From the NCBI GenBank assembly GCA_012512455.1, contig JAAZEF010000070.1, positions 1 through 48,511 of the forward strand: a stretch of DNA of 48,511 bases, written 5' to 3'. A program made the position numbers and the translations under genes. The notes beneath the pieces are model-generated. The model was not told the DNA's origin, did no database searches, and was given only the letters and a program-made list of their open reading frames with translations. Of this stretch, positions 28,152 through 36,916 are shown piece after piece. The DNA comes from Erysipelothrix sp. GTDB lineage: Bacteria > Bacillota_I > Bacilli_A > Erysipelotrichales > Erysipelotrichaceae. Every line of letters begins with the position of its first letter. Within the stretch, counting starts at the first letter, position 1.

Positions 28152-29224
28152 TGAATATCGCAATCTTAGGTGCTGGTAATGCAGGAAGTAGTGTTGCTGC
28201 CGATTTAACTTTAAAAGGTCACACAGTCAGTCTTATCAAAACTACAGATTCCATGCATAATGAAAACTACAATTATCTTATTAACAATAAGAAAATTAAG
28301 CTCATCGATAACAACAATATTCAAGAAGTCACTATTGATACCGTGAGTAAAGACTTATCTTTAATTAGAAAAAGTGATGTCATTATCGTTTATATTCAAA
28401 CAAATTATCATGAAGCCTTAATTAAACGAATTAAACCTTATCTAAGAGATGATCATATATTAATATTAAATCCAGGTTATCTTTCTACAGCTTATGTACT
28501 TAAACATTGCTCAAATATAGATTTAACTATTGTAGAAGCTCAAAGTTCTTTTATAGATTGTCGTATTAAAGAACCTGGAACTGTTAAAATAAGCTTTCGT
28601 AATGCCCGTAATCCCTTAGGAATCTATCCACAACATAAGAAAGAACAGACCATCAAGAAACTTGATTTAATAGGTTATCCTTTTGAGTATCTCACTTCAG
28701 TAATTGATGCGGGTTTACACAATCCTAATTTAATTGTTCATACAGTGGGTGCTATTATGAGTGTTCCCCGGATTGAAAAGACTGAAGGTGAATATTACAT
28801 GTATCGTGAAGTGTTTACTCCTAGTGTATGGAATATCGTAGAGGCTTTAGATCATGAGAAAATGAATGTTATGGAGCGCTTAGGTAGTAAAAGAGTACCT
28901 TATCTCCAAGCGTGTAAATATCGAAACACACTGGATGATAGTCGTGATGCTAAGGAAGTCTTTGAGTGGTATGCCCAGATGCCTAATCCTATTAAAGGAC
29001 CTACTCAAGTAGATTCACGTTACATTACAGAAGATGTTCCTCAAGGTCTCGTACTTTTAGAATCACTAGGACGATACTATGGAATAAAAACTCCTGTTAC
29101 TTCTAGTTTAATTAACATTGCGAATGCTGCCCTGCAAGATGATTTTAGACAAAATGCTAGGACAATCAATTCATTGACAAAGAAATCATTAGATTTAATC
29201 TTAGAGGATAGAAAAAGCGGATAA
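28151..29224 (+). CDS. Opine/octopine-dehydrogenase-like NAD(P)-dependent dehydrogenase
   Basis: GTG start after AAAGGAGG; MNIAILGAGNAGSSVAADLTLKGHTVSLI Rossmann motif; IDAGLHNPNLIVHTVGAIMSVPRIEKTEGEYYMYREVFTPSVWNIVEALDHEK resembles the octopine dehydrogenase C-terminal domain. Confidence 0.8.
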   Translation: MNIAILGAGNAGSSVAADLTLKGHTVSLIKTTDSMHNENYNYLINNKKIKLIDNNNIQEVTIDTVSKDLSLIRKSDVIIVYIQTNYHEALIKRIKPYLRDDHILILNPGYLSTAYVLKHCSNIDLTIVEAQSSFIDCRIKEPGTVKISFRNARNPLGIYPQHKKEQTIKKLDLIGYPFEYLTSVIDAGLHNPNLIVHTVGAIMSVPRIEKTEGEYYMYREVFTPSVWNIVEALDHEKMNVMERLGSKRVPYLQACKYRNTLDDSRDAKEVFEWYAQMPNPIKGPTQVDSRYITEDVPQGLVLLESLGRYYGIKTPVTSSLINIANAALQDDFRQNARTINSLTKKSLDLILEDRKSG

Positions 29225-29236
29225 CACCGCTTTTTT
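29212..29236 (+). terminator. Intrinsic terminator overlapping the dehydrogenase stop codon
   Basis: AAAGCGG ataaca CCGCTTT TTT. Confidence 0.85.
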
Positions 29237-29242
29237 ATATGA

Positions 29243-29596
29243 TTATTCCAATTCACCTATGACAGGCAAGTCATCGGTGATGTCTAGGTCATGTGGAGAA
29301 TCATTTTTTAATATATCAGACACATCTTGTCCTGCCATTACGCCATTATGTTCACCATCTGGCCAGGCTGGATTATCAGTGACATCATAAATAATACCAT
29401 CGACCGCAATATATGCCTTATTGCCATCTTTGCCATCAAACTCCGCAAGCTTTTCTAAAGTCATCTTTTCGCTTGTATTACCGTTGTTGTCATTCATATT
29501 GTCATTAGCAGGTGCACTACTACATCCCACTAAAATTAGTGCTCCAACAACTATCAATAACAGCATTAGTAACATCCGTCTTGTTCGATTTGTCAT
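29243..29596 (-). CDS. Cytochrome b5-like heme-binding domain lipoprotein
   Basis: Lipobox LILVGCSS; LEKLAEFDGKDGNKAYIAVDGIIYDVTDNPAWPDGEHNGVMAGQDVSDILKNDSPHD with two conserved His. Confidence 0.82.
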   Translation of the reverse strand: MTNRTRRMLLMLLLIVVGALILVGCSSAPANDNMNDNNGNTSEKMTLEKLAEFDGKDGNKAYIAVDGIIYDVTDNPAWPDGEHNGVMAGQDVSDILKNDSPHDLDITDDLPVIGELE

Positions 29597-29695
29597 CGTT
29601 AGTTTCCTCCTTTCATTTTGCTGGATTCGTTACTAGCTTATTTCCATCATAATCCTCCAACGTACTAATAACCACTATGATGACCATAATATTAT

Positions 29696-29722
29696 AAAAA
29701 AAGGAAACGACTTAGCGTTTCC
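29696..29722 (-). terminator. Intrinsic terminator after ribU
   Basis: GGAAACG acttag CGTTTCC with T-run on the minus strand. Confidence 0.8.
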
Positions 29723-29731
29723 AAATGATAT

Positions 29732-30340
29732 TTATCTAATTAAGGGTTCTACATGTTTTAATAAAATAATAGTTAAAATTGCCACGAAGCCCTGTTTAAC
29801 CACATTGAATGGTACTACCATAAAGAACATCATGGACCAATAATCATGAACTAATCCATTAAGTGAATTCGTAAGAGCAATTAAATCACTCATATTGTAA
29901 CCTAGTACATTCACATAAGCAGGATAGATGATGTAGGCATTGGTAACTAACGCTACGGCTGACATCGTAATCACTGTTGCTGCGACTGCGATAATAGCTC
30001 CTTTGCGATCTTTTTTCATCTTATAAATGAAACCAACTGTTAATGCGATTGAAATACTTAAGACGAGATTCGATAGTTCCCCAATAAATCCAGTCGTAGT
30101 GGGTTTCATAAGAAGCTTGATTACAATCTTAACAAACGAGGTCACTACCCCTGCTAAAGGCCCCAAAGCCATACTGCTGAGCATTACTGGCGTGTCTGAT
30201 AAATCAACTCCCATAAAACTTGGCGCAAATGGTAAAGGAAACTCAAAGAGCATCAAGATGCCTCCTAAACTTCCTAGAACTCCAATTTTTACAAGGGTAG
30301 ATGTGGAAAATAATTCCTTCTTTCTTGTCATAGCTGTCAT
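29732..30340 (-). CDS. ribU: Riboflavin ECF transporter S component (RibU)
   Basis: Membrane protein of S-component type (GILMLFEFPLPFAPSFMGVDLSDTPVMLSSMALGPLAG); directly downstream of an FMN riboswitch. Start at 30340 with RBS AGAGGAG. Confidence 0.92.
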   Translation of the reverse strand: MTAMTRKKELFSTSTLVKIGVLGSLGGILMLFEFPLPFAPSFMGVDLSDTPVMLSSMALGPLAGVVTSFVKIVIKLLMKPTTTGFIGELSNLVLSISIALTVGFIYKMKKDRKGAIIAVAATVITMSAVALVTNAYIIYPAYVNVLGYNMSDLIALTNSLNGLVHDYWSMMFFMVVPFNVVKQGFVAILTIILLKHVEPLIR

Positions 30341-30371
30341 AATAACTCCTCTCAATGTACGTCCTTTTAAT

Positions 30372-30397
30372 TAAAAAAGACCCGACACCTCGGGGCT
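30372..30397 (-). terminator. Terminator of the FMN riboswitch expression platform
   Basis: Minus strand CCCCGA ggtg TCGGG TCTTTTTT between aptamer and ribU. Confidence 0.8.
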
Positions 30398-30420
30398 AAA
30401 AATAAATACAAAACAAGTAT

Positions 30421-30534
30421 TTACCTTCTTCCATCCAGACTTTAACTGTCGCCACTTGAATTTCACAAGTTCAACCACCTAAGTGGCTCGCAGGGTATAC
30501 TGCCGGTGGAGACTTTCACTCCGCCCTGAAGATA
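30421..30534 (-). ncRNA. FMN riboswitch (RFN element)
   Basis: Minus strand CTTCAGGGCGGAGTGAAAGTCTCCACCGGCAGTATACCCTGCGAGCC...GTGAAATTCAAGTGGCGACAGTTAAAGTCTGGATGGAAGAAGGTAA matches the RFN core. Confidence 0.96.
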
Positions 30535-30578
30535 AATATATTATAGTAGCTTGTTAAATCATTGTCAAGCTCATGACT

Positions 30579-31823
30579 TTAATGTGCCTTGAAGACTTCC
30601 CTAATCGCCTTAAAGAATCCCACTCTGTTACCATAATGTAACGTTCCCCAACGATAAATCTTAATGGACAAATAAGCAAACATGATTGTGGTAACAATCA
30701 AAAGAGTCATCGCCAATACCATATCAAAGGTTGAAACGACCGTTAAAAGATAACGTGTTGGCATCGCAATAAAGCTGGTGAATGGAATAATAGAAGCTAA
30801 GCGATTTAAGATACCATCAACATTTTGAATAGACATCATTGAAATAAAGAGTCCAATCATAGCAACAAAAGTAATGGGCATCACAGAGGCAGCTAAGTCC
30901 TCAATACGCGATACTAGTGACCCTAATGACGCATAGATAAACATATATAATAGATAACCAAAGACTGAGAAGAACAGTGTCACAAATACCATATCAAATG
31001 TGAGTGTACTCTCAAAAATCATTAGTACTACTTCTGGATAGGCATCTTTTGCGATAGTGAAGCCAATAAAACCAGATAGTACAATAATTGCTACTTGTAG
31101 TAATGACAAACTTACCACCGCACTTACCTTCCCTAAAATGAGTTGAGTCGGTTTTGTAGAGGTAATTAATAATTCCATAGTACGACTATCTTTCTCTCGA
31201 GCAACACTAGTTGCAATAGAGTTACCATACATTAAGACCACAAAGTAAATGACAAAGGAAAGAACATATGTGATCAGATAGTTACCGACACTATCACGAC
31301 CTAATATAGTTGTTTCACTTTCAATAGGTGTGTTCTCAATTTGTTCAACTGCTTGGGGCTCAATACCTAATTCATTATAAGAACTGTTTCGATATATTTG
31401 ACGTAAAACACTTTCAAAAATACCTTCATAGCTCACAATACCGCGATTAAAATAAATAGCTTCAAATGACAATAAGGAATGTACACTAAAGCCTATTGGA
31501 TGTTCTTCATTTTCAATAGCAGTCTGTAATTGTTCCTTTGTGTCATACAATTGATTTTGTTGAATATTCAATGTTTGAACCAAAACATTTACATTTGTCT
31601 CATCTAATGAAGATAAATCATAACCAGCACTTTCAAATTGTTGTTGATATTCTAAGAAATCATCAGTTTCATCCGAATCTGTATCCTGTAAAACTAATGG
31701 CATAAGAGATACCCCAAAAATTAGAACTGCTAAAATTACTGTTACAACCATCGTTGATTTTTTCTTTAGTAAATCCAAAAACTCAAAACGAAAAACATTA
31801 AAGTAATTACGCATGATGTTCAC
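30579..31823 (-). CDS. ABC transporter permease, NatB-like (ABC-2 type)
   Basis: TM topology with large extracellular loop; SVAREKDSRTMELLITSTKPTQLILGK typical of ABC-2/NatB permeases. Confidence 0.85.
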   Translation of the reverse strand: MNIMRNYFNVFRFEFLDLLKKKSTMVVTVILAVLIFGVSLMPLVLQDTDSDETDDFLEYQQQFESAGYDLSSLDETNVNVLVQTLNIQQNQLYDTKEQLQTAIENEEHPIGFSVHSLLSFEAIYFNRGIVSYEGIFESVLRQIYRNSSYNELGIEPQAVEQIENTPIESETTILGRDSVGNYLITYVLSFVIYFVVLMYGNSIATSVAREKDSRTMELLITSTKPTQLILGKVSAVVSLSLLQVAIIVLSGFIGFTIAKDAYPEVVLMIFESTLTFDMVFVTLFFSVFGYLLYMFIYASLGSLVSRIEDLAASVMPITFVAMIGLFISMMSIQNVDGILNRLASIIPFTSFIAMPTRYLLTVVSTFDMVLAMTLLIVTTIMFAYLSIKIYRWGTLHYGNRVGFFKAIREVFKAH

Positions 31824-32703
31824 TCACCAATCTAACGAATATATCTTGAAGACTCGGCTCATAATAACCAAACTGGGCAATCTCTATTTCTTTACTTAAG
31901 ATTAGATTAAGTAGTTCTTGGTGTTCTAAATCTGAAGTCACAATAACACCCTTATTAGAGACTTCTGGATTAAATTCGGACAGTGTCTGTGCCAACAATT
32001 CATTACTTAAATTATCTGCTTTCACTAGTGCCTTGTTCTTACCTAATTGACGTTTAAGTGTATTTAAATCGCCGTTGACTAGTATTCTTCCTTCATTTAT
32101 CAAAGTGACATCATCACATAACTCTTCTACATATGACATTTGATGTGAGGAAAAGATAATCAATTTATCTTCTTTAGCATATTCCACAATAATATCTTTA
32201 AACATCTGAGCATTCACAGGATCTAAACCACTAAATGGCTCATCTAAAATGATGATATCAGGATCATTAAGGAAAGCTTGAGCAATTTGAATCATTTGTT
32301 GATTACCCTTAGATAAAACTTCTAGACTTTTCTTTTCAAAGTCACTCAGATCAAAACGATTAATCCAATACTTCGCACTCTTTAATGCTTCTTGACGCGT
32401 AGCACCTCTTAAGCGAGCAAAATAGACAAGTTGATCTAGTAAGGTAGCCTTCTGATACATACCTCTTTCTTCAGGTAAATATCCTATTTTATAATGATTG
32501 GGATTAAACACTTTTCCATCTAAAACAAATGATCCGGAATCTTGTTTAAATACATCCACTAAACAACGAATGGTAGTCGTTTTACCTGCCCCATTACGTC
32601 CTAGAAATCCCATAATACGCGATGAATTAACTTCAAAAGTAACTTCATGGAGTATTTTTTTCTTTGAAAAATGTTTAACAATATTTACAGCTTCTAATTT
32701 CAT
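31807..32703 (-). CDS. ABC transporter ATP-binding protein, NatA-like
   Basis: GRNGAGKTTTIRCLVDVF, LSKGNQQMIQIAQAFLNDPDIIILDEPFSGLDPVN. Confidence 0.92.
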   Translation of the reverse strand: MKLEAVNIVKHFSKKKILHEVTFEVNSSRIMGFLGRNGAGKTTTIRCLVDVFKQDSGSFVLDGKVFNPNHYKIGYLPEERGMYQKATLLDQLVYFARLRGATRQEALKSAKYWINRFDLSDFEKKSLEVLSKGNQQMIQIAQAFLNDPDIIILDEPFSGLDPVNAQMFKDIIVEYAKEDKLIIFSSHQMSYVEELCDDVTLINEGRILVNGDLNTLKRQLGKNKALVKADNLSNELLAQTLSEFNPEVSNKGVIVTSDLEHQELLNLILSKEIEIAQFGYYEPSLQDIFVRLVSEHHA

Positions 32704-32751
32704 AAACTTCACCATTCTTATCGTAACATGATAAGAAACTCCTTTTGTAAA

Positions 32752-33021
32752 CTATTGGTTAATTTTAAATGATGATTCTGATTGAAGTTGAATAGTAACC
32801 TCTTCAATTCTATCAATACGAGCAAACCTTATCTTGGTATGTAAACACTCGATAAAATCGCGAATCTTTTGTTGTTCACCTTGGACTTCAATACTCACAC
32901 TACCATCACTATTATTTTTAACCCAACCAACTAAATTCATGGTCTGAGCTAATGAAAAAGATTGATAGCGAAAACCTACTCCCTGTACAAGTCCAAATAT
33001 CTTTAATCTTTTACGGACCAT
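32752..33021 (-). CDS. acyP: Acylphosphatase
   Basis: RLKIFGLVQGVGFRYQSFSLAQTMNLVGWVKNNSDGSVSIEVQG. Confidence 0.93.
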   Translation of the reverse strand: MVRKRLKIFGLVQGVGFRYQSFSLAQTMNLVGWVKNNSDGSVSIEVQGEQQKIRDFIECLHTKIRFARIDRIEEVTIQLQSESSFKINQ

Positions 33022-33022
33022 A

Positions 33023-33469
33023 CTACTTCTCTTTTCTTATTTCTATGATGTGTTCACTAGAGCTTGTGACAAGTTGGTGTGGTTTAAGAATAGTAATTTT
33101 TTCACCACTTGTAAAAAGACACAACGCTACTGTTGATTTACCATTTTTTTGAATATATTCTAAATCCATAATGGATAATAATTGACCACAAGTGACACTT
33201 TGTCCTTCATGTACTTGAGTTAAAAATCCACGTCCCTCTAATTCAATCGTATCAATACCTAAATGTAGTAAGACTTCCATATTATCCTTAGAGACAAGTG
33301 CTAAGGCATGACCTGTAGGAAACACCATACTCACTTCTCCATCAAAAGGAGCCCTTATTTCCCCTTCACTTAAATCTATCGCATACCCATCTCCCATCAG
33401 TTTAAGAGAAAAGAAAGGATCATCGACTTCCTCCAAATAAAGTAATTTTCCAGTAGCAAAAGGTTTCAT
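33023..33469 (-). CDS. PTS glucose-type EIIA protein
   Basis: GDGYAIDLSEGEIRAPFDGEVSMVFPTGHALAL ... EVLLHLGIDTIELEGRGF with phosphorylatable His. Confidence 0.9.
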   Translation of the reverse strand: MKPFATGKLLYLEEVDDPFFSLKLMGDGYAIDLSEGEIRAPFDGEVSMVFPTGHALALVSKDNMEVLLHLGIDTIELEGRGFLTQVHEGQSVTCGQLLSIMDLEYIQKNGKSTVALCLFTSGEKITILKPHQLVTSSSEHIIEIRKEK

Positions 33470-34152
33470 TAGTCAATATCTGACATTTCTATACTAACCA
33501 CAAAACGAGTCTCGATAAGTTTTTTAGATAGTTTATCAAAATCAAAAGTTCGAGGATTATTGAGTCTAAAAACATGAGTATACAACATCTGATCACCTAC
33601 AACATCCACATGAAGACGTTTAGTCTCTAACTCGACTTCACACTCTATGAATATTTCATCTAAAACATCAAACGCATTCGTTTTATTTAAATACTTAATA
33701 ATGACACTACGTGGAGCATCTACTACGACCACACGCTTAAAGAAGATTAAAGTTCCAATCACAAATAAAAACCCAATACTAGCAGTCCAATATGAACCAA
33801 TCCCTATCGCTAAGCCTAAGGCAGCCACCGACCAAATAGAGGCAGCGGTAGTCAATCCTTGAATAGTACGTCTGGTTACAATAATTGCTCCTGCACCAAG
33901 AAAGCCTATCCCGCTTACTACTTGAGCAATCAAGCGTACTGGATCGATACTGATAATATTAGAGTCTAATGACAGAGCATACTGAATCGCTTCTATTTGA
34001 ATAATAGCGATAATCGTAGAAGAGATACCTACTAGAATATGTGTTTTTAACCCAGCACTACTTTGATTAATCTCACGCTCTGTACCAATTAAACCTGAAA
34101 AAAAGAGTGCTATTATTAATTTAACAGTAATTTCAATAATGTTTTCAGCCAT
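33469..34152 (-). CDS. MgtC/SapB-family membrane protein
   Basis: FFSGLIGTEREINQSSAGLKTHILVGISS ... VSGIGFLGAGAIIVTRRTIQGLTTAASIWSVAALGLAIG. Confidence 0.92.
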   Translation of the reverse strand: MAENIIEITVKLIIALFFSGLIGTEREINQSSAGLKTHILVGISSTIIAIIQIEAIQYALSLDSNIISIDPVRLIAQVVSGIGFLGAGAIIVTRRTIQGLTTAASIWSVAALGLAIGIGSYWTASIGFLFVIGTLIFFKRVVVVDAPRSVIIKYLNKTNAFDVLDEIFIECEVELETKRLHVDVVGDQMLYTHVFRLNNPRTFDFDKLSKKLIETRFVVSIEMSDID

Positions 34153-34174
34153 GATATTCACCTCATTTGTTCTA

Positions 34175-35236
34175 TTATATCAAGAACAAGCTTAAAACAA
34201 GAGTCAAACAAATAAATAGGAAAGGACTTTTTTTATATTTAATGAGTCCAATTGATGTTATTACAAATATTGCTATGGACAGGCCACTAGTTAAACTCGT
34301 CATTCCGATGTTAACCAAGACCATAGCCATAAGGGCCAATGAGCCCATTGCTACTCCACTAAGGATCGTTGAGAACCATTTTATTGATTGAAGTCGCTCA
34401 AATATTGAACCTAACAGGAGCACTAATAAAAACGAAGGCAAAAAGATTCCTAAGGATGCGACTAGACCACCTAGAATGCCATGAAATTGATAACCAATAA
34501 ACGTAGCGGTAGTTAATACAGGTCCTGGTGTAATTTCTCCTACTAAAATAGCATCGACAATTTGTGAATTACTAAGGAGTCCCAATGAATTTACAAACTC
34601 TGCTTGTACAAAAGCAAACAACACATAACCACTACCAAATAAGATAAGACCAATCTTAAAAAAGATGAAAAAAAGGCTCATTAAACTGAGCGGTTCTATA
34701 ACAAATAAATTATCTTTCTTAATCTTGGTAGATAGGTAGTAAAGAAGTCCTGCACTTAATAAAACTAGCAGTTCATTCATCTTAAACCAAGCAGCAATTA
34801 AGGCCAAAATAAATATAACAACTTTATTAATATCTTTGATTTGAGACGATAACATTTTGACCAAAGCACTTAATATGATCGCCATCACCACTGGCTGCAT
34901 AGTATTAAAAATAGTCTGAATTTGATCTAACTCATGATAGCGCTGATACAAGAAACCAATGAACATGACTAAAATCATCGCAGGCAAAATAAAAGCAAAG
35001 CCTGCCACTAAGAGTCCCTTTTTACCAGCTCTTTTTTGTCCAATTAACATAGCCATTTCTGTTGAGTTAGGTCCAGGTATTAAATTAGTAAAGCCCAATA
35101 AGCTCAAAAATTCTTCTTGGCTTAACCAGCCTTTATCATGTACAAATTCATTTTCCATCATTGCAATGTGGGCTGCTGGTCCACCAAAAGCAAACAATCC
35201 TAATTTTAAAAAGGTACTAAAGATTTCTATCAACAT
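34175..35236 (-). CDS. chrA: Chromate transporter family protein (two-domain)
   Basis: FLKLGLFAFGGPAAHIAMMENEFV..GWLSQEEFL..PGPNSTEMA and second half FKIGLILFGSGYVLFAFVQAEFV...EITPGPVLTTATFIGYQ. Confidence 0.88.
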   Translation of the reverse strand: MLIEIFSTFLKLGLFAFGGPAAHIAMMENEFVHDKGWLSQEEFLSLLGFTNLIPGPNSTEMAMLIGQKRAGKKGLLVAGFAFILPAMILVMFIGFLYQRYHELDQIQTIFNTMQPVVMAIILSALVKMLSSQIKDINKVVIFILALIAAWFKMNELLVLLSAGLLYYLSTKIKKDNLFVIEPLSLMSLFFIFFKIGLILFGSGYVLFAFVQAEFVNSLGLLSNSQIVDAILVGEITPGPVLTTATFIGYQFHGILGGLVASLGIFLPSFLLVLLLGSIFERLQSIKWFSTILSGVAMGSLALMAMVLVNIGMTSLTSGLSIAIFVITSIGLIKYKKSPFLFICLTLVLSLFLI

Positions 35237-35300
35237 AGTTTTTTCTCCTAATACCAATTCATATTAACACTTAAATTTAATTACAAGATAGTTTGATGCT

Positions 35301-35687
35301 TTAATAACCCTTCTTCAAAGCAATACTAGTCGCACTCTTTATCGCCTCAGCAGAGAGTGTTACCCCCGAAATAGTATCGACATCATAAGTATTCTCTTCA
35401 ATAATCTTAAAGCGTATCGCTTGAGCATCATACCCTAGACCATGATCGTGTTCTAAGATGATTAAATCCTTAATTTCATGATTTTCTACAACGACTTGAA
35501 CATGAGCACTCACTAAATCAGTCACAACTTCTGCTTCATAGGTCCCATCTGTTACTTTCTTCATATCAATTTCTTCATAATGCATAGCCTTGATTTCTTT
35601 TTTAGCATCGCTTTCAAACCAGACCACAAGTCCCACAAGAACAATGATCATTACAACGAGAGCTATTAATAATTGTTTAAATTTCAT
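35301..35687 (-). CDS. Membrane-anchored FMN-binding-domain protein
   Basis: N-terminal TM anchor plus DGTYEAEV...HDHGLGYD...YDVDTISGVTLSAEAIKSATSIAL (FMN_bind motif). Confidence 0.82.
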   Translation of the reverse strand: MKFKQLLIALVVMIIVLVGLVVWFESDAKKEIKAMHYEEIDMKKVTDGTYEAEVVTDLVSAHVQVVVENHEIKDLIILEHDHGLGYDAQAIRFKIIEENTYDVDTISGVTLSAEAIKSATSIALKKGY

Positions 35688-35703
35688 ACTAATCTCCCCT
35701 GAA

Positions 35704-35740
35704 ATTAAAAATGTATGGAATTAAATAACTCCATACATTA
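35704..35740 (-). terminator. Intrinsic terminator downstream of the SPFH operon
   Basis: AATGTATGGA...TCCATACATT followed by TTTTTAATTT on the minus strand. Confidence 0.65.
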
Positions 35741-35755
35741 TTGTAACATAAGACA

Positions 35756-35902
35756 TTACGATGATACAGCTGCTCCGATACCAGTTCCAAGGGCGATACC
35801 AATGGCTATCCATAAACCTAAGTTTTCAGTCATAACCCCTATAGCAACCCCTACAGCAAGGCCAATAGCCGTATAAACACCGATGTTTTTACGTTTCTTC
35901 AT
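35756..35902 (-). CDS. 48-aa Gly-rich small membrane protein
   Basis: Below the track cutoff; MKKRKNIGVYTAIGLAVGVAIGVMTENLGLWIAIGIALGTGIGAAVSS; ATG 3 nt after the SPFH stop codon. Confidence 0.75.
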   Translation of the reverse strand: MKKRKNIGVYTAIGLAVGVAIGVMTENLGLWIAIGIALGTGIGAAVSS

Positions 35903-35905
35903 AAG

Positions 35906-36916
35906 CTATTGATTGTCACTATGGACAACTGGCTGTACATCTTTACTACCCACTAGTACTACCAAAAGATTACTTACTAATTTGGCCTTTTGATCATTAT
36001 CCATATTGACAATATCCTCTGATTCTAGTTTTTCAAGTGCCATATCGACCATTGAGACAGCTCCTTCAACAATCATTTGCTTCGCATCAATAATCGCTGA
36101 AGCTTGTTGACGTTGTAACATCGCTGAAGCAATTTCACTCGCATAAGCTAAGTTGGTAATACGCGCATCCATGATTTCTAATCCTGCGACTTCTACACGA
36201 CGTTGTAATTCTTGTTGTAAATCTTCCGCAACTTCTTGAGAACTGGAACGCAAAGATTTGTTAGAATTACTTTCTGATAAGTCATAAGGATACAAACGAA
36301 CAATATCTCTTAGAGAAGTATCCGCCTGTATTGATAGAAACTCTGTATAGTTATCCACATTAAAGACAGCTTTTGCTGTATTGACAACTCGCCATATTAC
36401 AACAATTCCAATAATAATTGGATTTCCTAATTGATCATTTACTTTCTGTTTCGAATTATTTAATGTCATGGCTTTTAATGAAATCTTTTTTCTAGATAGA
36501 TTAGCAGATGCTGCCATTAATTCTGTAGCAGTTGATGCGCTAGATTCAGCACGCAATTCACCTGTCGAAGTACTCATGGTCGATGGATTAAAAGAGACCG
36601 AGAAAGGATTAACAAAGTAGAGCCCTTCTTTTTTTATCGTTCCATGATAGTCTCCAAACAAAGTAAGGACTACAGCCTCATTGGGCTTAAGAGAGCGAAT
36701 TCCAGCAAAAATAAACGGTGAAACAAACACGATATAAATAATACCTACGATTAAGGGTATAGCTTTCCAAAATGATGGTTCGTAAGTTGATAGTAATGCG
36801 ATTCCAAAGAAAATGGATACAATTGATACTATTATTAAAATAACATTGAGTATTAAAATTGGTAATCCTTTAATTGGATTTAGAATTCTTTCTTGAACTT
36901 CATGTGTTTGACTCAT
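35906..36916 (-). CDS. SPFH/Band 7 domain membrane protein
   Basis: Two N-terminal TMs; AVVLTLFGDYHGTIKKEGLYFVNPF; RRVEVAGLEIMDARITNLAYASEIASAMLQRQQASAIIDAKQMIVEGAV. Confidence 0.9.
   Translation of the reverse strand: MSQTHEVQERILNPIKGLPILILNVILIIVSIVSIFFGIALLSTYEPSFWKAIPLIVGIIYIVFVSPFIFAGIRSLKPNEAVVLTLFGDYHGTIKKEGLYFVNPFSVSFNPSTMSTSTGELRAESSASTATELMAASANLSRKKISLKAMTLNNSKQKVNDQLGNPIIIGIVVIWRVVNTAKAVFNVDNYTEFLSIQADTSLRDIVRLYPYDLSESNSNKSLRSSSQEVAEDLQQELQRRVEVAGLEIMDARITNLAYASEIASAMLQRQQASAIIDAKQMIVEGAVSMVDMALEKLESEDIVNMDNDQKAKLVSNLLVVLVGSKDVQPVVHSDNQ

Noticed and set aside
29421-30374. Plus-strand ORFs at 29421-29636 and 30027-30374
   Set aside because: Antisense to the b5 lipoprotein and ribU; no supporting features.
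33647-35267. Plus-strand ORFs at 33647, 34167 and 34959
   Set aside because: Antisense to mgtC and chrA; shadow ORFs.
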